Shown: piece after piece, positions 52,563-62,701 of the stretch
Layout of the letters: the number at the start of each line of letters is the position of its first letter
Numbering within the stretch: position 1 is the stretch's first letter
DNA from: Bacillus sp. A301a_S52
Lineage (GTDB): Bacteria > Bacillota > Bacilli > Bacillales > Salisediminibacteriaceae
Reading direction: 5' to 3'
Assembly: GCA_024701455.1 (NCBI GenBank)
Contig: JABXYP010000001.1
Span: 2,050,001-2,114,000 of the forward strand
DNA length: 64,000 nt
Program-made: the position numbers and the translations under genes
Notes under the pieces: model-generated
What the model was told of the DNA's origin: nothing
What the model saw: only the letters and a program-made list of their open reading frames with translations
Database searches by the model: none

Positions 52563-53909
52563 ATGGCACGTAATATCATTATCGGTATACTAGTTGTAGT
52601 CGTTATAGGAGCAGGATTTTGGGGGTATAGAGAACATGAGGAGAAAAATGCGATTTTAAATCATACAGAGAACAGTTATCAACGAGCTTTTCATGACTTG
52701 ACGTATCAGATTGATTTGTTGCACGATGAAATTGGATCTACATTAGCCATGAATTCTACAGAAAAGCTTTCACCATCGTTAGCGGAAGTGTGGAGGGTAA
52801 GCTCACAAGCACAAAGTGATTTAGGGCAATTGCCTTTGGGGTTAATGCCATTTAGTAAAACCGAGGAATTTTTAAAAAAGGTTGGTGATTTCTCATACCA
52901 GCATTCAATCAGGAATCAAGATCACGAGCCCCTAACAGATGAAAACTATGATGACCTAAAAACACTCTATGGTCAAGCAGCAGATATACAAAACGAATTA
53001 AGAAGTGTTCAGTCATTAGTTTTAAAGGATCATTTAAGATGGATGGATGCGGAAATGGCAATGAAAGCAGGAGACGAGCCTTTAAATAACGCCATAGTAA
53101 ATGGTTTTAAAATAATTGATGATAAGGTATCTGGATTTTCTGAAGTGAATTTTGACTCTGAAAAAGAGCATGTAGCTGGGAATGATGAAAAAATATTTGA
53201 ACGAATCAAAGATGAGGAGACGATTAATCAAGAAGAAGCAAAAGAGGTTGCTAAAAAATTCTTAGGTCGATCTAGGTTAGATGATGTGCAAGTAACAGAA
53301 ACAGGAGAAGGATTAGATTATGAAGCATATAGCTTAACGATAGCTGACAAGAAGCATAATACGAATATAACAATGGATATTACTAAAAATGGTGGACATC
53401 CAGTATGGATGTTGAACGAAAGAGATATTGATAAAGATGTCTTAAGTTTAAGTGAAGCAGCTGATAACGCTAAAAGCTTTTTAGATACTAACGACTTTGA
53501 TAACATGCAATTGGTTGATAGTAAGCAATATGATAACGTGGGAGTCTTTCAGTTTGTGTTCGTGGATGAGAAGATTCGAATTTATCCTGATGAAGTTGTC
53601 GTAGAAGTAGCTTTAGATGAAGGTGATGTTATCGGGTTTGAAAACTTCGGCTATTTAGCAAACCATAAAGAAGATCGTGAATTTAACTTAGAATTGACGA
53701 AAGAAGAAGCCGAGGAAAAAGCAAACGGTAATCTCGATATTAAAGAACACCATGTGGCAGTGATTGAAAACCAAGCTGGGGATGAAGTGACATGTCACGA
53801 ATTTTATGGGACAATTGATAATGATACATTTCGTATCTTTATCAATGCAGAAACGGGTAGTGAAGAACAAGTAGAAAAACTCCCTAACCCTGAACCTGTC
53901 TATCACTAA
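52563..53909 (+). CDS. ypeB: Germination protein YpeB
   Basis: Needed for stability and localisation of SleB in the spore. The ATG at 52563 has GGAGG 8 bases upstream. The 448 residues start with an uncleaved membrane anchor (IIIGILVVVVIGAGFWGY), a helical N-terminal half, then two or three PepSY domains (QEEAKEVAKKFLGRSRLDDV, SLSEAADNAKSFLDTNDFDN, TKEEAEEKANGNLDIKEHHV). It follows sleB by 18 bases, the conserved bicistronic arrangement. Confidence 0.95.
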   Translation: MARNIIIGILVVVVIGAGFWGYREHEEKNAILNHTENSYQRAFHDLTYQIDLLHDEIGSTLAMNSTEKLSPSLAEVWRVSSQAQSDLGQLPLGLMPFSKTEEFLKKVGDFSYQHSIRNQDHEPLTDENYDDLKTLYGQAADIQNELRSVQSLVLKDHLRWMDAEMAMKAGDEPLNNAIVNGFKIIDDKVSGFSEVNFDSEKEHVAGNDEKIFERIKDEETINQEEAKEVAKKFLGRSRLDDVQVTETGEGLDYEAYSLTIADKKHNTNITMDITKNGGHPVWMLNERDIDKDVLSLSEAADNAKSFLDTNDFDNMQLVDSKQYDNVGVFQFVFVDEKIRIYPDEVVVEVALDEGDVIGFENFGYLANHKEDREFNLELTKEEAEEKANGNLDIKEHHVAVIENQAGDEVTCHEFYGTIDNDTFRIFINAETGSEEQVEKLPNPEPVYH

Positions 53910-53917
53910 AATTTATG

Positions 53918-53952
53918 AACGAAGAGCCTTGACGAGGCCCTTCGTTCTTTTC
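53918..53952 (+). terminator. Intrinsic terminator after ypeB
   Basis: GAACGAAGAGCC (53918-53929) pairs with GGCCCTTCGTTC (53936-53947) apart from a mismatch, followed by TTTTC. Confidence 0.8.
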
Positions 53953-54033
53953 ATAATAAGAAGAAGGATATTGCATCATGCATATCGAATGAAAATATAA
54001 ACTTTACAATGTGGTTTATTTAGGAGGGTCACT

Positions 54034-54693
54034 TTGATCAAAGTTGGTGAAACAATTTATTTAGAATTAAAAGAAAATGAAGAGGAAACGAAAAGGTTAA
54101 GAAGTAAAGTTCTTGATAGCGAAGAAGGACGCTTGTTTATTGACTTTCCAGTAGAGGAAGTAAATTCTAAGCCCCGCTACTTCTTGGAAGGCACCCAATT
54201 TAGAGCTATCTTCCTTGGTGAAAACCATATTGTTTATTTATTTGAAACGGAAGTGTTAGGGAAAACTGAAAGAAAAGTACCAATGCTTGTCATAAAAGAT
54301 CCTGGCCAAGAACAGTATATAAAAATTCAAAGGCGGGAGTATGTGAGGATAGACTCGAATGTAGATTGCGCAGTTTATTCGCCGGATAATCGTTTCGAGC
54401 CATTTACTACAGTGACCTCTGATTTAAGCGGAGGAGGCATGGCACTTGTCTTACCATCCTCTCATGAATTAAGCGCAGATGATCATGTAAAAACGTGGTT
54501 AGCGCTCGGTTATCAATCTGGAGAAACACATTTTGTTGCTGTAAAAGCAAAATTTATCAGGGAATATAATGAGCAAGAACGGAACATTGGTTCTTTTCAA
54601 TTTTTAGAAATAGAAGAAAGTGACCGTCAAAAAATCATTCGTTTTTGCTTTGAACAGCAATTAGAGCTAAAACGGAGGAAAAAACTGTCATAG
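54034..54693 (+). CDS. ypfA: PilZ-domain c-di-GMP receptor YpfA (DgrA)
   Basis: Binds cyclic di-GMP and slows flagellar rotation in B. subtilis. The 219 residues consist of an N-terminal YcgR-like barrel (MIKVGETIYLELKENEEETK) and a PilZ domain with QRREYVRIDSN (RxxxR) and SDLSGGGMALVL (D/NxSxxG), both intact. TTG start at 54034 with GGAGGG 6 bases upstream. Its place between ypeB and cmk matches B. subtilis. Confidence 0.92.
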   Translation: MIKVGETIYLELKENEEETKRLRSKVLDSEEGRLFIDFPVEEVNSKPRYFLEGTQFRAIFLGENHIVYLFETEVLGKTERKVPMLVIKDPGQEQYIKIQRREYVRIDSNVDCAVYSPDNRFEPFTTVTSDLSGGGMALVLPSSHELSADDHVKTWLALGYQSGETHFVAVKAKFIREYNEQERNIGSFQFLEIEESDRQKIIRFCFEQQLELKRRKKLS

Positions 54694-54916
54694 AATATAA
54701 CTGTTTATTAGTCGTTAACTGTGACTATTTTTTAAATAGTGAGATTTTTAATGAAGGGTGTAAATGACTTTACAAACCACCTTAATACAAAAGTACTATT
54801 TACTAGACGTTGGTTATGATGAATGATCGTTAAAAAATAGACCGTTACAGCATAAATGTGATAACATGTGGAGTATATCCATATTATTTCAGAGTTATTT
54901 TAGAAAGGGTTGCAGC

Positions 54917-55603
54917 ATGAATACTCAAATGAATATCGCAATAGATGGACCAGCAGGGGCTGGTAAAAGTACTGTCGCTAAGTTACTTGCTGAAAAATTG
55001 GAATTCATTTATATAGATACTGGCGCCATGTACCGTGCATTAACTTGGAAGGCTATTAAGGAGAACGTGGACGTCAATCACGAGAAAGAGTTACATCAAC
55101 TTCTAAAAGAGTGTGATATAACACTTGTTAATGAATCTGGACGTTCGCACGTAAAATTAAACGGACAAGATGTGACTGATGAGATACGAAATGCGTCAGT
55201 TACAAACACTGTTTCTTATGTAGCGAAGCACCCACTCATCCGGAAGGAAATGGTATCGAAGCAACAATTATTAGCCGCCAATGGCGGAACCGTGATGGAT
55301 GGAAGAGATATTGGTACTGCTGTGTTACCAGAAGCAAATGTAAAAATATTTCTCACAGCTTCTGTGGAAGAAAGAGCTAAGCGCCGACATGAGGAAAATG
55401 TCGCGAAAGGAATGCCTTCTGACTTCGTGAAATTGAAAGAGGATATTGCTAAAAGAGATCAAATAGATTCAGAAAGAGACGTAGCCCCATTAAAGCAAGC
55501 CGAAGATGCCATTGTGCTTGATTCAACTTCGATGTCAATCGAAGAAGTTGTAGATAATATATTTAGCGTTATTGTTGAAAGGGATGGGACCGTTGAGCAC
55601 TAA
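54917..55603 (+). CDS. cmk: Cytidylate kinase
   Basis: Phosphorylates CMP and dCMP. From the ATG at 54917 (AAAGGG upstream) 228 residues. Walker A GPAGAGKSTVAKLL at residue 11, IDTGAMYRALTW, MDGRDIGTAVLPEANVKIFL and the lid region RAKRRHEENVAKG are all typical. The frame start at 54866 lacks a ribosome-binding site. Overlaps plsC by 11 bases if plsC starts at 55593. Confidence 0.95.
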   Translation: MNTQMNIAIDGPAGAGKSTVAKLLAEKLEFIYIDTGAMYRALTWKAIKENVDVNHEKELHQLLKECDITLVNESGRSHVKLNGQDVTDEIRNASVTNTVSYVAKHPLIRKEMVSKQQLLAANGGTVMDGRDIGTAVLPEANVKIFLTASVEERAKRRHEENVAKGMPSDFVKLKEDIAKRDQIDSERDVAPLKQAEDAIVLDSTSMSIEEVVDNIFSVIVERDGTVEH

Positions 55604-56186
55604 ATTGTTTTCATTTGGTCAATTTCTATGTAGATTGTTTTTTCGTATTTTTTATCGAGTTGAACTAGTTGGTAAAGAGAACATTCCTGTTGACGATGGC
55701 GTGTTGCTTTGTAGCAATCATATACATAACTTGGACCCACCATTAGTCGGCTGTTTTTTAAAGAGAAAGACAAGGTTTATGGCTAAAGCCGAATTATTTG
55801 AAGCTCCCATTCTTAAAACATTACTTCCGAAACTTGGAACATTCCCTATACGCAGAGGAATGAGTGATCGCCAAGCATTGAGAACGGGATTAAAACTATT
55901 AAGTGATTCTGAGTTAATCGGTGTTTTTCCAGAAGGAACTCGCAGTAAAACCGGAACATTAGGCAAAGGCTTGACAGGGGTAGGTTTTTTCGCACTCCGA
56001 TCTAAGGCTGCTGTTGTTCCATGTGCTGTCATTGGCACTTATAAGCCTTTTTCGAAATTAAAACTTGTATACGGTCAACCAATTGATATGACAACGTTAA
56101 GAAATGAAAAAGCATCCGCAGAGCAAGCAACTGAGGAAATAATGGCAAGTATTCAACAGCTTCTTGATAAGCATAAAACGCACTAA
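55593..56186 (+). CDS. plsC: 1-acyl-sn-glycerol-3-phosphate acyltransferase
   Basis: Makes phosphatidic acid from lysophosphatidate at the membrane. Acyltransferase motif I is CSNHIHNLDPPLVG (H-x4-D), motif II GTFPIRRG, motif III FPEGTRSKTGTLG. About 197 residues. The start is uncertain: TTG 55593 has AAAGGG 9 bases upstream, and an ATG at 55584 is in frame. N-terminal amphipathic/hydrophobic helix (FGQFLCRLFFRIFYRV). Co-transcribed with cmk. Confidence 0.92.
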   Translation: MSTKLFSFGQFLCRLFFRIFYRVELVGKENIPVDDGVLLCSNHIHNLDPPLVGCFLKRKTRFMAKAELFEAPILKTLLPKLGTFPIRRGMSDRQALRTGLKLLSDSELIGVFPEGTRSKTGTLGKGLTGVGFFALRSKAAVVPCAVIGTYKPFSKLKLVYGQPIDMTTLRNEKASAEQATEEIMASIQQLLDKHKTH

Positions 56187-56288
56187 CTGAAATTAGGTAA
56201 TATCTTTCACGTAAAGTGAAGGATAAGCATAAATACTTAGCATTTATGGATCCGGCGACTAGTGCCGGTACTTAGGGAGGTTAATGGC

Positions 56289-57446
56289 ATGGTAGAAGAG
56301 ATGAATAACGAAATGGCCGAATTCAAATCCTTATCAGTAGGAGATTTGACAAAAGGAACGGTGGCAAAGGTTGAGGACAAACAAGCTTTCGTAAATGTTG
56401 GCTATAAAATGGACGGTGTATTACCAATTAGTGAACTGTCTAGTCTTCACATCGAAAAAGTTGACGATGTTTTAAAAGAAGGGGAAGAACATGAGTTCAA
56501 AGTGATTAAATTAACAGAAGAAGAGCTAGTTCTTTCTAAAAAAGCCGTCGTTGCTGAAAAGGCTTGGGATGATATTGAGCAAAAACTAGAATCAGGGGAA
56601 ACTTTTGAAGCTGAAGTTGCAGATGTAGTAAAGGGTGGCCTCGTGGTTGATGTTGGCGTTAGAGGCTTTATACCTGCATCATTAGTAGAACGTCATTATG
56701 TTGAAGATTTTGCTGATTACAAAGGTAAAATGCTCCGCCTCAAGGTTGTGGAAATGGACCGGGAGAAAAACAAACTAATTTTATCTCAGCGAGCGGTATT
56801 AGATGAGGAAGTAAATGAAAAGAAAAAAGAAACACTTTCTTCAGTTAATGAGGGTGAAATTATAGAAGGGACTGTGCAACGGTTGACGAGCTTTGGAGCA
56901 TTTGTTGATATTGGTGGTGTCGATGGACTTGTTCATATTTCTCAAATGGCTCATCATCACGTTGAACAGCCTTCCGATGTAGTTAGTGAAGGAGATTCAG
57001 TTAAAGTAAAAGTGTTAGGTGTAGATCCTGACAATGAACGTATTTCTCTTTCTATTAAAGATACCCTCCCTGGCCCATGGGAATTATTAGAGGGGCAAAT
57101 TCAACCAGGCCAAGTTATTAAAGGGACAGTAAGGAGACTAGTCTCATTTGGTGCTTTTATAGAAGTGGCACCTGGTGTAGAAGGGCTGGTTCATATTTCA
57201 CAAATTGCCAATAGACATATTGGAACACCAGGAGAAGTTTTAAAAGAAAACGAAGAAGTTTCTGCAAAAGTTTTGGATGTTAATACAAAAGATAAACGGA
57301 TTTCGTTAAGCATCCGTGCATTAGAAGAAGAAAAAGAAGCGAAAGCTGAAAATCAAGTAAAGCAAGAATACGAAAAAGATGATGATCATGGTGGTTTCTC
57401 ATTAGGCGATGTCATTGGCGATCAATTAAAAAAATATAAAAACTAA
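56289..57446 (+). CDS. ypfD: S1-domain RNA-binding protein (ribosomal protein S1 homologue, YpfD)
   Basis: Four S1 domains in 385 residues, as in Bacillus YpfD; shorter than the six-domain S1 of proteobacteria. Repeats begin near GTVAKVEDKQAFVNVGYKMD, AEVADVVKGGLVVDVGVRGF, GTVQRLTSFGAFVDIGGVDG and GTVRRLVSFGAFIEVAPGVE. The last two are best conserved (GLVHISQ). Start ATG 56289 with GGGAGG 8 bases upstream. C terminus acidic then basic (GDQLKKYKN). Role in translation of structured mRNAs is inferred from the family. Confidence 0.94.
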   Translation: MVEEMNNEMAEFKSLSVGDLTKGTVAKVEDKQAFVNVGYKMDGVLPISELSSLHIEKVDDVLKEGEEHEFKVIKLTEEELVLSKKAVVAEKAWDDIEQKLESGETFEAEVADVVKGGLVVDVGVRGFIPASLVERHYVEDFADYKGKMLRLKVVEMDREKNKLILSQRAVLDEEVNEKKKETLSSVNEGEIIEGTVQRLTSFGAFVDIGGVDGLVHISQMAHHHVEQPSDVVSEGDSVKVKVLGVDPDNERISLSIKDTLPGPWELLEGQIQPGQVIKGTVRRLVSFGAFIEVAPGVEGLVHISQIANRHIGTPGEVLKENEEVSAKVLDVNTKDKRISLSIRALEEEKEAKAENQVKQEYEKDDDHGGFSLGDVIGDQLKKYKN

Positions 57447-57485
57447 TAATGTCGAGTTTAATACTAGAAAATAAAGGGTGAGAAT

Positions 57486-58550
57486 TTGAGCCGTTCAAAA
57501 AGAAAGATAGATCATATTGAATATGCCATGCAAATTGGCCAAACTCGTGCCTCAGGGTTAGATGATATTACCTTTATTCACCAAAGCTTCCCTGACACGG
57601 TCGTAAATCAAATCTCACTTTCTGCAAAAGTTGGCGAACTTCAATTTAGTTCGCCTATTTATATCAATGCTATGACAGGTGGCGGAGGTCGAAAAACTGA
57701 AAAAATTAACCGTCAACTGGCACAGATAGCGAATGTTTTAAACATTCCTATGGCTGTCGGGTCACAAATGTCTGCTGTGAAAGATAAAAGTGAACAACCT
57801 TCATATAAAGTTGTAAGGCAGTACCATCCACGTGGACTTGTTTTTGCTAACGTCGGTAGTGAAGCAACTGTAGACCAAGCTTTATTTTGTACAAATATGC
57901 TGGAAGCAGATGCTTTGCAAATTCATATGAATGTGATTCAAGAACTGGTTATGCCTGAAGGAGACAGAGACTTCAAAGGAGCACTTAAACGTGTAGAGTC
58001 TATCATAAAAGCGATAAAAACCCCAGTTATTGTTAAAGAGGTTGGGTTTGGAATGAGTAGAGAAACGGTGAAGCAGTTATATAATATCGGTGTCTCTTAT
58101 GTAGATGTTGGAGGATTTGGTGGAACTAATTTTTCTCTTATTGAAAATTCTAGACGAACTAGACAAATGCCCTTTTTTGATGAGTGGGGAATCCCTACAG
58201 CGGTTAGTGTTGCAGAAGCAGCAGTTTATAATGATGATAATTTAAACTTGACTATTTTTGCCTCTGGAGGCATACAGAATGCACTTGATATAGCGAAGGT
58301 GATAGCACTGGGAGCGAATGCAGCCGGATTGGCAGGCACAGTTTTAAAGTGGGTTAAAGACGATGGTGTCGAGCGAACAATTGATAAATTAAACGGTTTG
58401 TTAACGGATTTAAAATTTATAATGGCTGCAGTAGGAGCTAAAACAATAACGGATCTGAAAAAATGCCCAATTATTATCTCAGGCTCCACAAGAGAGTGGT
58501 TAATCGAAAGAGGAATTGATACAACAACCTTTGCAAACCGAAGTTATTAA
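57486..58550 (+). CDS. fni: Isopentenyl-diphosphate delta-isomerase, type 2
   Basis: FMN-dependent isomerase of IPP and DMAPP. The 354 residues form a TIM barrel: INAMTGGGGRKTEKIN, VGSQMSAVKD, LQIHMNVIQELVMPEGDRDF, IVKEVGFGMS, YVDVGGFGGTNFSLIE and FASGGIQNALDIAKVIALGA. TTG start at 57486 after AAAGGGTGAG. Same place as B. subtilis fni (ypgA). A weak terminator follows at 58636. Confidence 0.95.
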   Translation: MSRSKRKIDHIEYAMQIGQTRASGLDDITFIHQSFPDTVVNQISLSAKVGELQFSSPIYINAMTGGGGRKTEKINRQLAQIANVLNIPMAVGSQMSAVKDKSEQPSYKVVRQYHPRGLVFANVGSEATVDQALFCTNMLEADALQIHMNVIQELVMPEGDRDFKGALKRVESIIKAIKTPVIVKEVGFGMSRETVKQLYNIGVSYVDVGGFGGTNFSLIENSRRTRQMPFFDEWGIPTAVSVAEAAVYNDDNLNLTIFASGGIQNALDIAKVIALGANAAGLAGTVLKWVKDDGVERTIDKLNGLLTDLKFIMAAVGAKTITDLKKCPIIISGSTREWLIERGIDTTTFANRSY

Positions 58551-58635
58551 AGGGGACGAATAACCTAGAGATAGATACCACTAAATAGTGGCATCCATCA
58601 CTAGATTTTATGTTTATTAAATGGCCATAGCTACG

Positions 58636-58665
58636 AACTCGCCAATTGGTGAGTTTATTTTTTTG
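58636..58665 (+). terminator. Intrinsic terminator after fni
   Basis: AACTCGCC (58636-58643) pairs with GGTGAGTT (58648-58655), followed by TATTTTTTT. About 85 bases after the fni stop. The remaining 58666-58819 is the yphA leader. Confidence 0.78.
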
Positions 58666-58819
58666 TAATGACCTTAACTTACTTTAATTGTTAAGTTGGT
58701 GAATAACTCACGTATATGTTACCTCTTAAAGATTTGCTATCTTTTATCCTATTAGATCTCCTATGTATGAAGCTGCATCATTCGGGTGAGAATGCTTATA
58801 AAAGAAGGAGGGAGCAAAT

Positions 58820-59455
58820 ATGATAGAAGGTGCAATCTTTTTTTGGATAACATGGCTTACTATAATATATTGTTATTTTTTTATTGATAATAAAACACGC
58901 CGTGCTCAACTATTATTAGTATGCTTTATAACAATCATGTGTTCAGCCGTTACTTATTCTAGTTTAGTTATAGAGTGGAATTTAGCTTGGGGTACTTTCT
59001 TGTTGGTTGGCTTGTATACTATGAGAAACCTTTCATTGGCTGGGAAACTAAAAGGCTATGTTATAAGCTTATTCATTGCCCATTTATTTTTTTCTATTCA
59101 TAAAGCAGTGTATTTCGAACCAGTGTGGTTGATTCTATCTCCCCAATGGTCCATTATTGTACTAAGTTTAGTTGTATTAATTATTTTTCTTAATGAGGTT
59201 TATTGTCGAGTGTTCAGTTTAACACTAGGGTTATTTCAAGGACTTATATTATCTTTTCTTTCTCAATTAATGACGAATGGTCAAGAGGTTCAGTTAGTTA
59301 TGACGAATAGCTTGTTCCTCTTAGATGTACTTGCTGCATTAATGGTTCTTGTTGTGTTGTGGTCTTATGCTGAACAAATAGCAAAGAAATTAAAGGTTCA
59401 GATTATGGCAAGACAAGGTGCATATACCACCTCGAAAACAAATGTGAATGTGTAA
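58820..59455 (+). CDS. yphA: YphA-like integral membrane protein
   Basis: Function unknown. The 211 residues contain about six membrane segments (IFFWITWLTIIYCYFFI, LLLVCFITIMCSAVTYSS, WGTFLLVGLYTMRNLSL, WSIIVLSLVVLIIFLNEVY). The C terminus is short and soluble. Identified mainly by position between fni and der, where B. subtilis has yphA of about 199 residues. GAAGGAGGG precedes the ATG. Confidence 0.75.
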   Translation: MIEGAIFFWITWLTIIYCYFFIDNKTRRAQLLLVCFITIMCSAVTYSSLVIEWNLAWGTFLLVGLYTMRNLSLAGKLKGYVISLFIAHLFFSIHKAVYFEPVWLILSPQWSIIVLSLVVLIIFLNEVYCRVFSLTLGLFQGLILSFLSQLMTNGQEVQLVMTNSLFLLDVLAALMVLVVLWSYAEQIAKKLKVQIMARQGAYTTSKTNVNV

Positions 59456-59610
59456 GGATTGACTACTAAATAATAAGTTAAATCGTTGGGTAAGCGACAG
59501 TTTTCTCACATAAAAAAAATAATTGTTGCGAACGGAAGGTTTCTTTCCGTAGAAGTTACACGTATAATGAATAACGTATGAATTTTTGAAATGAAAGTGA
59601 GGAAAATACG

Positions 59611-60927
59611 GTGCCAAAACCAGTATTAGCAATTGTTGGTCGACCAAATGTGGGTAAATCAACAATTTTTAACCGTATAGTTGGAGAAAGAGTATCTATC
59701 GTTGAAGATAGACCGGGTGTAACGAGAGACCGAATATATAGTTCGGCTGAATGGCTCACTCACGAATTTTTTATTATAGATACAGGTGGGATTGAAATTA
59801 GTGATGAACCATTGCTAGATCAAATGCGATACCAAGCTGAACTTGCTATCGAAGAAGCGGACGTAATCTGCTTTGTCGTCAATGGTAGGGAAGGTTTAAC
59901 ATCTGCTGATGAAGAAGTAGGGCAAATATTACAGCGCTCTAAAAAACCAGTTGTTGTTGCCGTTAATAAGATGGACGACCCTTCTATGCATGAGCAGCTT
60001 TATGACTTTTATAGCCTTGGGATTGGGGATGTCTACCCTGTTTCTGGTTCTCATGGACTCGGACTAGGAGATTTATTGGATCAATTAGCCACTCATTTTC
60101 CTAACCAAGAAGAGGATGTATATGACGAAGATACTATACTAATGAGTTTAATTGGTCGCCCGAATGTGGGTAAATCGTCTTTAGTTAATGCCCTTTTAGG
60201 TGAAGAAAGAGTCATTGTGAGCAATATTCCTGGGACAACGAGAGACGCGATTGATACGCCATTTACGAAAGATGGGCAAGATTACGTCGTGATTGATACA
60301 GCAGGTATGCGTAAACGAGGAAAGGTATATGAAGCGACAGAAAAATATAGTGTATTAAGAGCTTTAAAGGCGATTGAGCGTTCAGATGTTGTTTTAGTTG
60401 TTATAAATGCAGAAGAGGGCATTATAGAACAAGATAAAAAGATTGCTGGTTATGCTCATGAAGCAGGAAGAGCGATCGTCATTGTTGTGAATAAATGGGA
60501 TGCAGTGGAAAAAGATGATAAGACGATGAAGGAATTTGAAGAGAAAATCAGAAATGGGTTCCGCTTTCTTGATTATGCGCCAATCGTGTTTTTATCCGCT
60601 AAAACAAAACGTAGATTACATAATCTTCTACCACTTGTTAATGAGGTTAGTGAGTCACATAATATGAGGGTACAAACACATGTGTTAAATGATGTTATTG
60701 TGGATGCGGTAACGATGAATCCCACCCCTACTGACCATGGTGGTAAGAGGTTAAGAATTAGTTATGCGACACAAGTATCTGTGGCGCCACCTACAATTGT
60801 CTTATTTGTTAATGATCCTGAATTGTTACACTTTTCCTATAAACGTTATTTAGAAAATAAAATAAGAGAAGCTTTTACATTTGCTGGAACACCTGTTCAT
60901 ATTATTGCTCGTAAGAAGAGTGACTAG
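59611..60927 (+). CDS. der: Ribosome biogenesis GTPase Der (EngA)
   Basis: Essential double-GTPase for 50S assembly. The 438 residues have GTPase 1 ([26 protein letters not shown]) from residue 5, GTPase 2 ([32 protein letters not shown]) from about residue 178, and a C-terminal KH-like domain. GTG start at 59611 after GTGAGGAA. Precedes plsY and gpsA. Confidence 0.97.
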   Translation: MPKPVLAIVGRPNVGKSTIFNRIVGERVSIVEDRPGVTRDRIYSSAEWLTHEFFIIDTGGIEISDEPLLDQMRYQAELAIEEADVICFVVNGREGLTSADEEVGQILQRSKKPVVVAVNKMDDPSMHEQLYDFYSLGIGDVYPVSGSHGLGLGDLLDQLATHFPNQEEDVYDEDTILMSLIGRPNVGKSSLVNALLGEERVIVSNIPGTTRDAIDTPFTKDGQDYVVIDTAGMRKRGKVYEATEKYSVLRALKAIERSDVVLVVINAEEGIIEQDKKIAGYAHEAGRAIVIVVNKWDAVEKDDKTMKEFEEKIRNGFRFLDYAPIVFLSAKTKRRLHNLLPLVNEVSESHNMRVQTHVLNDVIVDAVTMNPTPTDHGGKRLRISYATQVSVAPPTIVLFVNDPELLHFSYKRYLENKIREAFTFAGTPVHIIARKKSD

Positions 60928-60944
60928 CAGATTGGGGGAATAGT

Positions 60945-61556
60945 ATGATTATAGTAGCGATTTTTATATCGTACCTCTTAGGAGCAATTAGCTTTAGTTA
61001 TGTTATTGGCAAACAATTTAAGAAATTAGATATTCGTGATCATGGTAGTGGGAATGCAGGTGCTACCAATACGTTAAGAGTTATGGGGGTTGTACCTGCT
61101 ATAGTAGTTTTGATCCTGGATTGTGCTAAAGGGATTGCAGCTGTATTCTTAGGCTGGTACTTAACAGGTGGAGATCCGATTGGAGGCGCCGCTTCTGGCC
61201 TAGCTTCAATAATAGGTCATAATTGGCCTGTGTATTATGGTTTTAGAGGTGGAAAAGGTGTTGCTACAACGATTGGTGTTCTTGCCTCACTCGTTTTTAC
61301 ATTAGCATTAACAACAGGGATTATTGCTATTATTTCTATTGTTATCACTCGGTTTGTGTCATTAGGATCCCTTATATTTGTAGTAGGGACCACACTTTCT
61401 ACTGCTATTTTTTATCAACAGTTAGGTTACCCATTCGTTTACGTTTACTTTCTTATCATGATTTCATTCCTCTCCATATGGCGACATCGTACAAACGTTA
61501 AACGATTAATAAATGGGACTGAAAGTAAAATCGGCGAGAAGATCACTGCTAACTAG
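60945..61556 (+). CDS. plsY: Acyl-phosphate:glycerol-3-phosphate acyltransferase
   Basis: Membrane acyltransferase for the first step of phospholipid synthesis. The 203 residues contain five to seven helices and the three conserved loops: DHGSGNAGATNTLRVMG, GHNWPVYYGFRGGKGVATT and a C-terminal WRHRTNVKRLINGTESKIG. It lies between der and gpsA, next to the enzyme that makes its substrate glycerol-3-phosphate; B. subtilis keeps plsY elsewhere. GGGGG precedes the ATG. Confidence 0.95.
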   Translation: MIIVAIFISYLLGAISFSYVIGKQFKKLDIRDHGSGNAGATNTLRVMGVVPAIVVLILDCAKGIAAVFLGWYLTGGDPIGGAASGLASIIGHNWPVYYGFRGGKGVATTIGVLASLVFTLALTTGIIAIISIVITRFVSLGSLIFVVGTTLSTAIFYQQLGYPFVYVYFLIMISFLSIWRHRTNVKRLINGTESKIGEKITAN

Positions 61557-61570
61557 AAGGAGGGGTAAGG

Positions 61571-62620
61571 ATGTCTACGATTGCTGTATTAGGTTCAGGT
61601 AGCTGGGGGACAGCTTTGTCACTCGTGTTGGCAGATAATCAACACGATGTGAAGTTATGGGGACGTTCTAAAGAACAAATAGATACAATTAATAAAGAGA
61701 GAAAAAATAGCCGTTATTTACCTAATGTGAGTTTGCCAGAAAATATTATTGCATTTTCGCGTTTGGAAGAGGCGCTTGAGGGGGCGGATGTTGTCTTAGT
61801 TGTCGTCCCTACTAAAGCGATGCGAGATGTCTTGAAATCGGTAAATGAATGCTTAAATAAGCCTGTATTAATTATTCATGCAAGTAAAGGGATTGAACCA
61901 GAAACTCATCTGCGAATTTCACAAATTATTGAAGAAGAAATTGTGGAAGAAAATCGTGTAGGGGTAGTAGCACTTTCTGGTCCAAGTCATGCTGAAGAAG
62001 TGTGCCTTAGACAACCTACAACTGTCACAGCATCTTCCAATGATATGCTGATGGCAGAAAAAGTGCAAGACCTCTTTATGAATCGTCATTTCAGAGTATA
62101 CACTAACCCTGATTTGCTTGGCGTAGAAATCGGTGGAGCGCTCAAAAACATTATAGCAATTGGTACTGGCTTGACGAGTGGATTAGGATTTGGTGATAAC
62201 GCTAAAGCGGCTCTAATGACGCGGGGGCTGGCGGAAATTACTCGTTTAGGTTTAAAGCAAGGTGCTAGCTCTTTAACGTTCGCTGGCTTGTCAGGTTTAG
62301 GAGATCTTATTGTGACGTGTACAAGTGTACATAGTAGAAACTGGCGCGCTGGGCATATGCTTGGTAAGGGGAAATCTGTTGATGAGGTTGAACGTGAAAT
62401 GGGAATGGTTGTAGAAGGTATTCGAACGACGAAAGCAGCCTTTCAATTGGCAGAACAATTAGGGGTTGATATGCCAATTACGACAGAATTGTACAACGTG
62501 CTTTTTCACGGAAAACCAGTAGAAGAGGCCGTTTCTGAACTAATGGGAAGAGTTAAAAAACACGAAGTAGAAGATTTGAATCTCGGTGACGGAGATCCGT
62601 TGAACGAGCTAGAGCCCTAA
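61571..62620 (+). CDS. gpsA: NAD(P)-dependent glycerol-3-phosphate dehydrogenase
   Basis: Makes glycerol-3-phosphate for PlsY. The 349 residues start with the Rossmann motif IAVLGSGSWGTALSLVLADN. ASKGIEPETHLR and LSGPSHAEEV follow, then the catalytic Lys in GVEIGGALKNIIAIGTG (near residue 190). GLSGLGDLIVTCTS and SRNWRAGHMLGKG complete the C-terminal helical domain. GAAGGAGGGG lies before the ATG. Ends plsY-gpsA. Confidence 0.97.
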   Translation: MSTIAVLGSGSWGTALSLVLADNQHDVKLWGRSKEQIDTINKERKNSRYLPNVSLPENIIAFSRLEEALEGADVVLVVVPTKAMRDVLKSVNECLNKPVLIIHASKGIEPETHLRISQIIEEEIVEENRVGVVALSGPSHAEEVCLRQPTTVTASSNDMLMAEKVQDLFMNRHFRVYTNPDLLGVEIGGALKNIIAIGTGLTSGLGFGDNAKAALMTRGLAEITRLGLKQGASSLTFAGLSGLGDLIVTCTSVHSRNWRAGHMLGKGKSVDEVEREMGMVVEGIRTTKAAFQLAEQLGVDMPITTELYNVLFHGKPVEEAVSELMGRVKKHEVEDLNLGDGDPLNELEP

Positions 62621-62701
62621 ATGTGTCGTTTAGTTAAGTACCTTCACTCATTTTAATCTCATGCATATGATAACACATACGAGCATGAGGAGGGAAATAG
62701 C